A stretch of 64,000 nt of DNA from assembly GCA_026168455.1 (NCBI GenBank), contig CM047430.1, positions 23,020,735 through 23,084,734 on the forward strand, given 5' to 3'. Every line of letters starts with the position of its first letter. Positions within the stretch are counted from its first letter, which is position 1. Positions 44,375-56,482 of this stretch are shown piece by piece. Below the pieces are notes generated by a model. It saw only the letters and a list, made by a program, of their open reading frames with translations, made no database searches and had not been told where the DNA came from. This stretch comes from Theocolax elegans. Lineage: Eukaryota; Arthropoda; Insecta; Hymenoptera; Cerocephalidae. A program made the position numbers and the translations under genes.

Positions 44375-45094
44375 GTCTATGTAAAAATAATCATTATAGG
44401 TTATTATAAAGAAGGTGTGTGCGTGTGTTCAATAAGAAAGTGAAATATGTCCATATATTTAACATATTTAAAATGCACATACATAAAATAATTTCCATTT
44501 GGGGGGGGGGGGGGGTATCGTAATTTTAAATAAATTGATGTTATATAATGTGTTTACAGAATACAGAAAATATAAGCGCGTTATATACTCTCATAAATTA
44601 TATTTTTCTTCAATGGCGGTGGTATAATTTTTTATAAAGTGGTACATAATACTATCATCGTGTTATATATGGTTTTAATTTGTATGTGAATGTAGTATTA
44701 TTTCAAAGTGATGGTTTTTATAATGCATATTAAAAATTTTGGTATTTAATAGAATCTGTATAGTAATTGTTATTATACAATTGAGTATTATGAAAATCAT
44801 TTTTTACGCACGTTGGGTGAGTGATTGTATCTAAATGGCGGCTCTGTCGAAATATTTTATACATGATACATGCAAATATAATTCTAATTGTAAAATTTTA
44901 ACAAATTTAAGTTTTTAAATAATAATTTTAAATACCTGTTTATACGTTGTTATAAGAATTAACATTTTGGTCGTTGTATTTTGGGAAACTCTGATTCTTT
45001 TTTGAAATCTGTAAGTTTTGTCAAACTGCAGGCTATTTTGATTTGTCGAGTATAGTTGATGGCAGTGGATCTGTAAAATAAATTTTTCCTTCCA
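44153..45094. other. AT-rich sequence with microsatellites
   Basis: Contains a TA repeat at about 44335-44371 and a run of 15 G at 44501-44515. No gene recognised. The part around 44920-45094 is the diverged duplicate of 43920-44099. Confidence 0.45.
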
Positions 45095-45147
45095 GCGTTA
45101 GCCAACATATCAATGTTGTTATCCGACTCTTACGACGAGGACGTGCT
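45095..45147 (+). other. Mini-exon-like segment, copy 2
   Basis: Same 53-bp length, splice-site context (TTCCTTCCAG, GTAAGGTA) and reading frame as copy 1, with the codons MLLSDSYDEDVL. Most differences between the copies in the frame are conservative; the flanks are much more diverged. This hints at constraint on the segment. Confidence 0.45.
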
Positions 45148-45753
45148 GGTAAGGTATACATTTCAAGAGTCATTTCTTTTATTACAAATTCCATTTTGTA
45201 ACGATATAATTAATTACATGATACAGTATATATTGTAACCTGTCTTTTAATACTTTTTTGATGACGCTCAATGCAAATATTTATTATATTACGGCAATCA
45301 TGATATTAAATTCGTTACACAGGTTTTCAGAAGATAGCTTATCTAATGGGAATTTTGCTTTTGGTATTATATAATTTTACTTGTTTCTGAAGTTTTGTTA
45401 TATTTTCTATTTTTTTAGTAATTGATGTAATGAGTATATACTTTTTTGTACTCACTTACAATATTATATGTTGCAGCCGGTTTTTAATCATGCTAATGAT
45501 TTACAGCGCAAAGAATTATCAATTATTTTGCATATTTATTTTAATGATTCAGTAGTAGTAATATTTCAATGTTTACTTCTTATATTTCATTTTTTTTATT
45601 TATTATAACTAATGTAATGATTTGTCATTTACAATATGATATGTTGCAGCCGGTTTTCAATTGTATTTTAATGATTTTCAGCGCAAACAATGATTAATTA
45701 TTTTGCATATTCACTTTAATCATTCAATAGTTGTAATATTTTAATCTACACAT
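45148..45753. repeat. Diverged tandem duplication of about 175 bp
   Basis: 45475-45600 and 45648-45745 share TGCAGCCGGTTTT, TTACAGCGCAAA/TTTCAGCGCAAA and TATTTTGCATATT in the same order. AT-rich, non-coding. Confidence 0.55.
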
Positions 45754-46530
45754 TTACAATACTTCTTTAAACACTATATTCTTAGTGTAAATTTTGTGTT
45801 TATTTTTTAATTTATCATTTTCTATTTTTGCATTGTTTAACAGTAATATTTTTAAATTTTCTCCACTCTTAGCTCTTGAAAGAGCTACGTATAATTGACC
45901 ATGGCTAAAAACTGGAGATGGTAAATAGATACTAACTTGTTTGTATGACTGTCCTTGTGATTTGTTAATAGTCATTGCAAAACCTAATCGATTGGGAAAT
46001 TGTTTTCTGCGCATGTTGAATGGTATATCTTCTTTAGATGGTGACAAAGTGATTCTTGGTATTAAAACTAATTTTCCAATTTTTTTTCCGCTTGTAATTT
46101 CTGCTTCAATTTAATGTTTCATAAGTTCTGTTACTAATAATCTTGTTCCATTACAAAGACCTTCATTCACATTTAAATTTCTTAGAAGAATTACTATTGC
46201 ACCTACTTTTAATTGTAATTTATGTAGAGGAAGTCCATTAGGTGTAAGGGAATTAAGAAATTCTGTAGGTAACATGACATCTAAGTTTTCTCCATTATCA
46301 TCTTCTGCTGTATCTACACTTAAGTATTCAATAATTTGCCCTTCCATTATAGCCAAAATTTTATTATTTATTTCAATTACGTCGTTGTTGGTGGGGGCTA
46401 ATATAACTTTATCATTTAAATCTTTATCATTTATTTTTATTTCATTTCCAAAAATTTCTGCAATGATATCATTTTCTTTTGTTATTAAATCAAGAGGGAT
46501 TTCAAGCAGTTCATTTTCTTCTTCATACAT
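45754..46530 (-). pseudogene. Helitron RepHel helicase, C-terminal part
   Basis: Starts at about MYEEENELLEIP (46530) and reads through VILAPTNNDVIEINNKIL, LQLKVGAIVILLRNL and CNGTRLLV, all typical of the Pif1-like helicase of Helitrons. An in-frame TAA (46111-46113) follows, then 21 codons later the frame goes on through [11 protein letters not shown] and [19 protein letters not shown] to the normal C terminus at 45754. Rolling-circle Rep and helicase N-terminal motifs are absent. The helicase unwinds DNA during rolling-circle transposition in intact elements; here only a relic remains. Confidence 0.88.
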
Positions 46531-46565
46531 ATTAAACGTTTACCTTCACCTACATTTAAGTTTTC

Positions 46566-46800
46566 ATGCCAAGGCCGTAAAGTAGAACTTTTTCGCTACT
46601 TTACATGCGAGGCTGAAAAAGTTTACGGCCGAGGCGCGAACATTACTTTTCGAGAGAGTATCCGTAAAGTTCTTAGCAATTTCAATACAATATTTTTTTT
46701 TGTACACGTGTCCGTAAAGACTGTACACGTGTTCGTGAAGTCGCACTTTACGTCCGCTAAACAGTACGTAAAGTCGTACTTTACGGATACTCTATCAAAA
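46566..46800. repeat. CGTAAAGT-rich palindromic segment
   Basis: The words CGTAAAGT and ACTTTACG recur at least eight times in both orientations (CCGTAAAGTAG...CTACTTTAC; GTAAAGTCGTACTTTAC). Directly beyond the truncated Helitron helicase. Probably a small fold-back element or insertion that truncated it. Confidence 0.5.
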
Positions 46801-47129
46801 ATAATTTTGTATATCGAAAAAAGGGAAAAAATGGTCTAAAATTGTATTGAAAATAGGTGACTTGGTAATGTTACTGTCCGACATTTATCAAATGCACTTA
46901 ATAAGTAACAAAGAAAATTTGCATTTGTTTAAGGAACCGTATACAATAGATAATATTCTTGGTAAAATTGCTACTCATTTAGTCGACTAAAAAAATAACA
47001 CGGAAATAGGAATCTACAACCGAGCAAAATTTGCAAAAAAATTATGCACACATGTATAAAAAAAATATGACGTCATCTTAAACGAAAATAAAATGTAAAT
47101 AAACTTTAAGATTATAATTAAATAGGTAT
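46801..47129. other. Unannotated AT-rich sequence
   Basis: Nothing recognised before the satellite array begins. Confidence 0.3.
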
Positions 47130-49790
47130 AGCTCAAACTAGAATTTTTTAACATAATTTCAAATTTTGTACTTGTTACACAATTTTAATGTTTATTAATA
47201 ACGAGCCTCTACCGCGTTTTCAAGCTGCCAATAATTTAAATAATTGAATTCAATCAAATAATGCACCCACTATTGACTGTCGGCGTAATACAATGTATTT
47301 GATAGTAGGAGGTGCGAGCGGCAGACGGCCCGAGTATGTGCACGCGCCACCTATAGAATCCGGCGCTATAGACTGAGAGAGGTTACGTTTCCAATCGTAT
47401 TTTTCCAATTGTAACGATATTTTAACATAAATTCAAAATTTGTACTTGTTACACAATCATAATGTTTATTAGTAACATGTCTCACCACCTTTTTCAGGTT
47501 GTCAATAATTTGAATAATTGCAATTAAACAAACAATGCACCCAACATTGAGTGTCGGCATAATACAATATGTATTTGAAAGTAAGAGGTGCGAGGGGCAG
47601 ATGGATCAAGTCGGTGCACGCACCTCCTATAGAATCCGGCGCTATAGACTGAGCGAGGTTATGTTTGAATTCATATATTTCAAATTTTTAGAAAATGTTA
47701 ACACAATGTCAGAATTTGTACTTGTTGTACACTTAAACTGTTTAATAGTGACATGCCCCTATCGCGTTTTCAAGCTGTCAATAATTTAAATAATTATAAT
47801 TAAACAAACAATGCACCCAAAATTGAGTGCCGGCGTAATACAATGTATTTGATAGTAGGAGGTGCGAGCGGTAGACGGCCCGATTCTTTGAACGCACGTC
47901 CTATAGAATCCGTCGCTTTAGACTGAGAGAGGTTATGTTTGAATTCGTATATTTCAAATAGTTAGAATATTTTAACACAATATCAAACTTTGTACTTGTT
48001 GTACACTTAAACCGTTTATTAGCGATATGCATCTACCGCGTCTTCGAACTATCAATACTCTACATAATTGTAATTAAAGAAATACAGCACCCAAACTTGA
48101 GTGTCGGCATAATACGATGTATTTGAAAGTACGAGGTGCGAGCGGAACACGACCCAATACTGTGACCGCACCTCTTAGAGAATCCGTCGCTTTAGACTAG
48201 GAGAGGTTATATTTGAATGCTTATTTTTAAAATTTTTAACTATTTTAACACAATGTCAAACTTTGTATTTGTCGTACACTTAAATCGTTTATTAATTATA
48301 TGCCCCGACCATGACTTCAACATGTCAGTAATTTAAATTATTGTTTTCAAGCAAATAATGCATCCAACATTGAGTGTCGGCATAATACAATATGTATTTG
48401 ATAGTAGGAGGTGCGAGCGGCAGACGGCCCGATTCTGTGAACGCACCTCCTATAGAATTCGTCGCTTTAGACTAAGAGAGGTTATGTTTCCATTCGTATT
48501 TTTCCAATGTTAACGATATTTTAACATACATTCAAAATTTATACTTGTTACACAATCATAATGTTTATTAGTAACATGTCTCACCACCTTTTTCTATTTG
48601 TCAATAATTTGAATAATTGCAATTAAACAAACTGTTTGAATGCTTATTTCTCAAACTTTATACTATTTTAGCACAATGTCAAACTTTGTACATGTTATAC
48701 AATTAAAATGTTTATTAGTGACATGCCTCTATCGCGTTTTCAAGCTGGAAATAATTTAAATAATTGTAATTTAACAAACAATGCACCCAACATTGAGTGT
48801 CGGCATAATACAATATGTATTTGAAAGTAAGAGGTGCGAGGGGCAGATGGATCAAGTCGGTGCACGCACCTCCTATAGAATCCGGCGCTATAGACTGAGC
48901 GAGGTTATGTTTGAATTCATATATTTCAAATTTTTAGAAAATGTTAACACAATGTCAGAATTTGTACTTGTTGTACACTTAAACTGTTTATTATAATTAT
49001 ATGCCTCTACCGCTGTCAGTAATTTAAATTATTGTTTCCAAACAAATAATGCACCCAACATTGAGTGTCGGTATAATGCAATGTATTAGATAGTAGGAGG
49101 TGCGAGCGGCAGACGGCCCGATTCTGTGAATGCACCTCCTATAGAATCCGTCGCTTTAGACAGCGAGCGGTTATGTTTGAATTCATATATTTCAAATTTT
49201 TAGAAAATGTTAACACAATGTCAGAATTTGTACTTGTTGTACACTTAAACTGTTTATTATAATTATATGCCTCTACCGCTGTCAGTAATTTAAATTATTG
49301 TTTCCAAACAAATAATGCACCCAACATTGAGTGTCGGTATAATGCAATGTATTAGATAGTAGGAGGTGCGAGCGGCAGACGGCCCGATTCTGTGAATGCA
49401 CCTCCTATAGAATCCGTCGCTTTAGACAGCGAGCGGTTATGTTTGAATTATTTTACAAATTTTTAAAAATTTTTAACACAATGTCAAGCTTTGTACTTGT
49501 TTTCCAATTAAAAAGTTTATTAGTAACATGCCTCTACCGCGTTTTCAAGCTGTCACTAATTTAAATAATTGTAATTAAACAAACAATGCATCCAACATTG
49601 AGTATCGGCATATAATGCTATGTATTTGATAGTAGGAGGTGCGAGCGACAGACGGCCCTATTCTGTGAACGCACCTTCTGTAGAATCCGTCGCTTTAGAC
49701 TGCGAGAGGTTATGATTGAAATCTTGTTTTTCAAAGTTTTAGAATATTTTAACGCAATTGCAAATTGTGTACTTGATATAAACGTAAAAT
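47130..49790. repeat. Satellite array, monomer about 272 bp, nine units
   Basis: The landmark ATGCACCCAACATTGAGTGT recurs at about 47262, 47534, 47811, 48084, 48358, 48781, 49050, 49315 and 49587. Spacing is 266-277 bp except one interval of about 423 bp that contains a duplicated part-monomer. Each unit holds a conserved inverted pair, TAGGAGGTGCG ... CGCACCTCCTA, separated by about 25 bp, so a hairpin is possible in every monomer. Units near 48700-49440 are nearly identical, the outer ones more diverged. Short frames inside repeat with the monomer and are not genes. Confidence 0.9.
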
Positions 49791-49793
49791 GGA

Positions 49794-50123
49794 CACTGGA
49801 AACTGAATACCCATCATCCTATTAATATATGATGTAGTATTGTTATCTACACGTAATAAAAATATTACAATTCTATTTTTCTCTCAAGGAATTTAACACC
49901 ATTAAAAGCAGCTTGTAATTCAAGATTATAAATTTTATTTTTAGTATCTGTTGGATGCTACTAACCGCGAACTTTTTTCCTTTCCAGTAAGCACCCCATC
50001 CTGTATAAAAACATCAGCAAAAATTTCTAGGCAATATATATTTTCTTGTAATGACATATATTTATCTTTAATATTTTTCAACCACCATTTTAAGTCTATT
50101 TTCTTTTCATTTGTAATCTGCAT
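49794..50123 (-). pseudogene. DIRS-like retrotransposon RNase H fragment
   Basis: The minus strand gives DLKWWLKNIKD, then LEIFADVFIQDGVLTG (from a DASLTGWG-type motif), then YNLELQAAFNGVKF and LLRVDNNTTSYINRM in successive frames. This order of motifs (WW, FSDASLTGWG, LEL, DN-T-YIN) fits the RNase H of tyrosine-recombinase (DIRS-type) retrotransposons. At least two frameshifts. It is cut off upstream close to the fold-back element that starts at 50183. Confidence 0.6.
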
Positions 50124-50699
50124 ACGTTTATCAAAATTTTGAATTGCAATAAATTGAATTTATCGTTCGTAAATATGTATATGCGGTATTCCACGTGAAG
50201 TGGTCCGATCAAAATTTTGAAATGCACCAAATTTTGGGTACACTTTGCAAATGTTTTTCAGAATACAGAAAAAAATTTTTAGGTACTGGAATCTATTTGC
50301 TCAAAAGTTATTCTAACCTCAAAAAGTGAATTTTTCCATATTTTTTTCAACACCAGCTGGGTTTACCGCTATATAACTCAAAATCTATCAACCTTTACTA
50401 TAGAACATTATATGTAACATTCGTTGCTAATTATATCTAGAATTTATTCTTCTGGGTTAGAATTTCTAATCTCAAGGTCAATGTTACATAAACTACATGT
50501 CAATATTCAACTTGAAAAAAGTGCAAGTGCGCCACCTTTGATTTTTTCATTCAAAAGTCTAAAAGAAAGCTTGGAGCAATACCTTTTAAATGGTTTGTAG
50601 CATTTTTATGGCCTCCAATTCTGTAAAAAGTTATGACAGTTTAAAGAAAGACAAAAAATTCACAAAAATTAACATGGTAATTCCCATCCCTGTCGAAAA

Positions 50700-53530
50700 A
50701 ATCCAGATGGATTTCCAGCTGGATTTCCAGCTGGATTTCGACCTGGATTCAGGTGGATTCCACCTGGATTAGACTGGATTTTGAGCCTCGATTTCCAGGT
50801 GGAATCCAGGTGGATTTTCAAGCTAGATTTCGAGGTGGATTGGCATGGATATCCAGGTGGATTCGCCTCGATTTCCAGTTCGATTTGCATGGATTTCCAG
50901 GTGGATTGGCATGGATTTCCAGATCGATTGGCATGGATTTCCAGGTGGATTCGCCTCGATTTCCAGTTCGATTTGCATGGATTTCCAGGTGGATTCGCCT
51001 CGATTTCCAGTTCGATTTGCATGGATTTCCAGGTGGATTCGCCTCGATTTCCAGTTCGATTTGCATGGATTTACAGGTGGATTGGCATGGATTTCCAGAT
51101 CGATTGGCATGGATTTCCAGATGGATGGGCATGGATATCCAGGTGGATTGGCATGGATTTCCAGGTGGATTCACATGGATTTCCAGGTGGATTGGCATGG
51201 ATATCCAGGTGGATTGGCATGGATTTCCAGGTGGATTTGCATCGATTTCCAGGTGGATTAACATGGATTTCCAGGTGGATTAACATGGATTTCCAGGTGG
51301 ATTGGCATGGATTTCCAGGTGGATTCGCCTCGATATTTCCAGTTCGATGTGCTGGATTCGGATCGATTTCCAGTTCGATTTGCATGGATTTACAGGTGGA
51401 TTGGCATGGATTTCCAGATCGATTGGCATGGATTTCCAGATGGATGGGCATGGATATCCAGGTGGATTGGCATGGATTTCCAGGTGGATTCACATGGATT
51501 TCCAGGTGGATTGGCATGGATATCCAGGTGGATTGGCATGGATTTCCAGGTGGATTTGCATCGATTTCCAGGTGGATTAACATGGATTTCCAGGTGGATT
51601 AACATGGATTTCCAGGTGGATTGGCATGGATTTCCAGGTGGATTCGCCTCGATTTCCAGTTCGATTTGCATGGATTTCCAGGTGGATTGGCATGGATTTC
51701 CAGATCGATTGGCATGGATTTCCAGGTGGATTCGCCTCGATTTCCAGTTCGATTTGCATGGATTTCCAGGTGTATTCGCCTCGATTTCCAGTTCGATTTG
51801 CATGGATATCCAGGTGGATGGGCATGGATATCCAGGTGGATTGGCATGGATTTCCAGGTGGATTCACATGGATTTCCAGTTCGATTTGCATGGATTTCCA
51901 GGTGGATTGGCATGGATTTCCAGATCGATTGGCATGGATTTCCAGGTGGATTGGCATGGATATCCAGGTGGATTGGCATGGATTTCCAGTTCGATTTGCA
52001 TGGATTTCCAGTACGATTTGCATGGATTTCCAGGTGGATTCGCCTCGATTTCCAGTTCGATTTGCATGGATTTCCAGGTGGATTGGCATGGATTTCCAGA
52101 TCGATTGGCATGGATTTCCAGGTGGATGGGCATGGATATCCAGGTGGATTGGCATGGATTTCCAGGTGGATTCACATGGATTTCCAGGTGGATTGGCATG
52201 GATATCCAGGTGGATTGGCATGGATTTCCAGGTGGATTTGCATCGATTTTCAGGTGGATTAACATGGATTTCCAGGTGGATTAACATGGATTTCTAGGTG
52301 GATTGGCATGGATTTCCAGGTGGATTGGCATGGATTTTCAGGTGGATGGGCATGGATATCCAGGTGGATTGGCATGGATTTCCAGGTGGATTCACATGGA
52401 TTTCCAGTTCGATTTGCATGGATTTCCAGGTGGATTGGCATGGATTTCCAGGTGGATTCACATGGATTTCCAGGTGGATTGGCATGGATATCCAGGTGGA
52501 TTGGCATGGATTTCCAGTTCGATTTGCATGGATTTCCAGGTGGATTGGCATGGATTTCCAGATCGATTGGCATGGATTTCCAGGTGGATTCGCCTCGATT
52601 TCCAGTACGATTTGCATGGATTTCCAGGTGGATTCGCCTCGATTTCCAGTTCGATTTGCATGGATTTCCAGGTGGATTGGCATGGATTTCCAGATCGATT
52701 GGCATGGATTTCCAGGTGGATGGGCATGGATATCCAGGTGGATTGGCATGGATTTCCAGGTGGATTCACATGGATTTCCAGGTGGATTGGCATGGATATC
52801 CAGGTGGATTGGCATGGATTTCCAGGTGGATTTGCATCGATTTTCAGGTGGATTAACATGGATTTCCAGGTGGATTAACATGGATTTCTAGGTGGATTGG
52901 CATGGATTTCCAGGTGGATTGGCATGGATATCCAGGTGGATGGGCATGGATATCCAGGTGGATTGGCATGGATTTCCAGGTGGATTCACATGGATTTCCA
53001 GGTGGATTGGCATGGATATCCAGGTGGATTGGCATGGATTTCCAGTTCGATTTGCATGGATTTCCAGGTGGATTGGCATGGATTTCCAGATCGATTGGCA
53101 TGGATTTCCAGGTGGATTCGCCTCGATTTCCAGTACGATTTGCATGGATTTCCAGGTGGATTCGCCTCGATTTCCAGTTCGATTTGCATGGATTTCCAGG
53201 TGGATTGGCATGGATTTCCAGATCGATTGGCATGGATTTCCAGGTGGATGGGCATGGATATCCAGGTGGATTGGCATGGATTTCCAGGTGGATTCACATG
53301 GATTTCCAGGTGGATTGGCATGGATATCCAGGTGGATTGGCATGGATTTCCAGGTGGATTTGCATGGATTTTCAGGTGGATTAACATGGATTTCCAGGTG
53401 GATTGGCATGGATATCCAGGTGGATTGGCATGGATTTTCAGGTGGATTGGTATGGATATCCAGGTGGATTGGCATGGATTTCCAGGTGGATTGGCATGGA
53501 TTTCCAGGTGGATATGCATGGATTTGTGGG
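50700..53530. repeat. 22-bp minisatellite in the left inverted repeat
   Basis: About 2.8 kb of tandem units around ATGGATTTCCAGGTGGATTGGC, with variants (TTCGATTTGC, GATCGATTGGC, GATTCGCCTC). Period 22 is not a multiple of three, and the unit lacks stop codons in all frames of both strands, so every frame is open for hundreds of codons with a 22-residue protein period. These frames are not genes. The right inverted repeat holds only about 330 bp of the same units. The units probably derive from the subterminal transposase-binding repeats typical of CACTA elements. Confidence 0.93.
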
Positions 53531-53610
53531 TCAATTGGCACATTTATTAGTGTGTAGTAAAGTTTAGTTTTCTTAGTTGATTTTGTTTATATATTAGTAA
53601 AAAGGTGTAC

Positions 53611-54213
53611 ATATTATACATAAAAATGGGGTATGGAAAATTGTAATTGTTTAATAACACTATTAATATAAGTATTTTTATGTACGTACCCTGATTATAA
53701 CTTCTTTCCTTCAAATGTATATTTGACCATTTTAATCTTTTGTAGTGTTTTTGGTAATTACTACACTTTTACATTTTGGAGATTAATTTAAATTTCAGTA
53801 AGTTTAGTGCGTATTATATTAAACATAATGTTGGCAGATGTCATTAAATACTTCATTCGAAATTACACTATTTACATTTCTCGGAATTAAGTATATGTTT
53901 CTTTCTTTTCTTTAATTACTATTGTAGGCGTTATTTTATGATTTTAAAATCATTTGTTCAATAGCAGAAGAAGTTAGCATTAATTAAAATTAAATATACC
54001 ATTAACTATTCTGTAATAATTGTTTAATTTTGTGTTATTGATGATAGATATATGATGATGATGTTTTTCATCGTAAGAAAGAAACGGCAGTACACATTTT
54101 CGTAGAAAATAATTTTTTATTTTATAACATATATTATTATTATCATTTAATACTTAAGTTTGCCAGTACCTATGAGGTATGGGACATATATACTGTTTTT
54201 CATTTACTGTCAT
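53611..54213. other. Non-coding interior of the CACTA-like element
   Basis: AT-rich 3' flank of the transposase gene (minus strand). No ORF. Confidence 0.4.
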
Positions 54214-55969
54214 TTAAATACAAATATTTTTAATTTGATTAGTATTAATAACTATTAGTTCAGGCTTTGTTGTAATAATATTTTTAATGTTCAACGTTTC
54301 ATTGGTTATACAGTTCTCTGTTATCAACTTTTTACATACTGTATATTCGTTTTCATTGTTATCTACAAGAAATTGTTCTACTTGTATGAAATCACCTTCG
54401 AATGTTAGCACATATAAATTGTCTGATCTTTTATTTGCTTTTTTTGAATTATTAAACAAACATTTATCTTTAACTATTTTTTTATAAGTCTCTACATCTT
54501 CTTCTGACAATTGCAATTGCTGCAATATATGCTTGTTTGCTCTTACTGGCTTTCCAAAATATCGGCATTCTCCATATTTGGTGGTTTTTAAAGTGACTTT
54601 GTTCTTCAAAGTTTTGCAAAAATCAATAACAGGAGAATATTCTTTTTGTCGAACATGTTTTTCTAGTATCACAACACTTTCTTCTATGGTAAGGCTTCTA
54701 CAAATCTGACTTAATACGCCTTTTGCTGCATGGACTTTTGACACGATTTTACCATTTCCAGATTCAAATGGGTAACCGTAATGTACCCATAATGGTCCCC
54801 AATCTGCAACACTTTGTGCTAAATGAGTTAGCTGATGGACATTAAAAGTCATCGCATCTGGTCCATAATGAACCTCAGTCATAGCTACAAATTTTTTTAA
54901 AAGATTGTCAGCGCGTTGCAATTCTAATTGTGTAATTGATTCTTTTAAAAGTAGATAATAGCCTTCCACTAAAAGAGCCCAATGTCGTAAAAATTTGTCA
55001 AAATTTGGTACTTCAGCTAATGTTATTACGATCATATATTGAGCGTGATAGACTGGCAAGCTGCTGTGGTACCTTAAATTGCGTAATATTTTCATTTATG
55101 TTATCCATATATATATTTGAAATGCTGTAGGGCTTGCCGGAAGATTTGAACCAGTAGTCTGTAAACTGTTTAGCTATTCCTAAGTCTATGCAATGCATGG
55201 GATCCGGAACAAAGCCGTCAACAATATTAAATTTTTGTAGATTTATTAGTGCTGCTGCTTTCTTTACACCATAAATTGGTGCACGTGCATCAACTGCTTG
55301 TTGCATATGTTGTAAAGTTTCTTCATAAGTTCTCCTAGCAGGAACATAATCAAGCAATACATATTTTATTATAGACCCTCTTTCATGATGAACGACTTCT
55401 CCCGGATGAAGGCACCAGTTACATCCGTAATATCCATTATACTGATTAATGCCTTGCATCGGTGCTCGAGCTACAGAGTCAACACAAGAGCACACGCAAT
55501 ATAAATGAACACCCTTTATTTCATTGTTTAGCTGGCAGGGTATTTCGAGGTCTGATAAAGTATTCATATCTGCAACAAAAGAACGTAAAAAATAAGTCAT
55601 GTTAGGTTTATTATGACCAAACCATAAAGCGTATGTTATGGGGCTTTCATTACGTACGTGAACTGGTACCTCATTTAAGACAAGTTAAATCGACCATACA
55701 GAAAATTTTGAGCTTTTAAATATGGGTGAAACATCGCTATTAAACATAAGTGTTCCATACGATTCCTTATGCTCAGCAGGTAACGACTCTATAAATTCTT
55801 GATATTTTACTCCATCGTATATGTTCTTAAATAGTGATCCGTCTGCTGCTTCTCTGCGATGCATTACATTGGTGTAAAATTCTGCATTATCTTCTATGAG
55901 GTATCTAAGCTGATTTTTTACATCTAATGTTACGTAAAAGTCGCGGTAACAAGGATCTTTTAAATTCAC
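54214..55969 (-). pseudogene. Tnp2-like transposase of CACTA/EnSpm type
   Basis: Read from 55969 downward. An N-terminal part of 94 codons ends at TAA (55685-55687). The same frame continues through YYGCNWCLHPGE (Cys pair), NIVDGFVPDPMHCIDLGIAKQ (the conserved D..H.. block) and KVPQQLASLSR to 55013. A frameshift around 55020-55090 then leads to HWALLVEGYYLLLKESI, FNVHQLTHLAQSV and WVHYGYPFESGNGKI, the C-terminal DUF4218-like block of these transposases, ending at 54214. A start Met before 55969 is missing, so 5' exons are lost or not recognised. It would bind and cut the ends of its own family; the stop and frameshift disable this copy. Confidence 0.85.
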
Positions 55970-56084
55970 ATATTCTTCACAAACGGTACAAAAGATGATG
56001 ACTTTTATTAAATATACTAATATATGTTTTACATTTTGGACATACTGAATGGTATTGGATTTTTAATTTGGACATACTGAAGAC

Positions 56085-56482
56085 CTTTTTACTAATATAT
56101 AAACAAAATCAACTAAGAAAACTAAACTTTACTACACACTAATAAATGTACCAATTGACCCACAAATCCATGCATATCCACCTGGAAATCCATGCCAATC
56201 CACCTGGAAATCCATGCCAATCCACCTGGATATCCATACCAATCCACCTGGAAATCCATGCCAATCCACCTGGTAATCCATGCAAATCGAACTGGAAATC
56301 GAGGCGAATCCACCTGGATATCCATGCCAATCCACCTCGAAATCTAGCTTGAAAATCCACCTGGATTCCACCTGGAAATCGAGGCTCAAAATCCAGTCTA
56401 ATCCAGGTGGAATCCAGCTGAATCCAGGTCGAAATCCACCTGGAAATCCAGTTGGAAATCCATCTGGATTTTTTCGACAGGG
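56085..56482 (-). repeat. Right inverted repeat of the CACTA-like element
   Basis: Reverse complement of the outer and inner parts of the left repeat: it shares the terminal 250 bp and also the sequence past the array (TTAGTGTGTAGTAAAGTTTA and following). It contains about fourteen 22-bp units against roughly 125 on the left. Confidence 0.85.

Larger units (their letters stand above)
50688..56482. mobile_element. CACTA/EnSpm-like transposon, 5.8 kb
   Basis: Starts CCCTGTCGAAAAAATCCAGA and ends with the reverse complement, flanked by AT (50686-50687, 56483-56484). Inside: a greatly expanded left inverted repeat (to about 53610), a minus-strand Tnp2-like transposase pseudogene, and a right inverted repeat of about 400 bp (56085-56482). 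The Tnp2-like protein and short target duplication place it in the CMC (CACTA) group. Confidence 0.88.

Noticed and set aside
44501..44515. Run of 15 G as a regulatory G-quadruplex
   Set aside because: Single homopolymer, probably microsatellite slippage; no nearby gene.
47535..48996. Two identical short frames (MHPTLSVGIIQYV)
   Set aside because: They repeat with the satellite monomer and are broken in other units.
47130..49790. CRISPR-like array
   Set aside because: Units of about 272 bp with no short repeat/spacer alternation, in a eukaryotic context; it is an ordinary satellite.
50753..53557. Long overlapping frames on both strands with MDFQVDWHGFPGG-type repeats
   Set aside because: Product of a 22-bp tandem repeat that lacks stops in every frame. 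No start context, no conservation pattern other than the DNA repeat.
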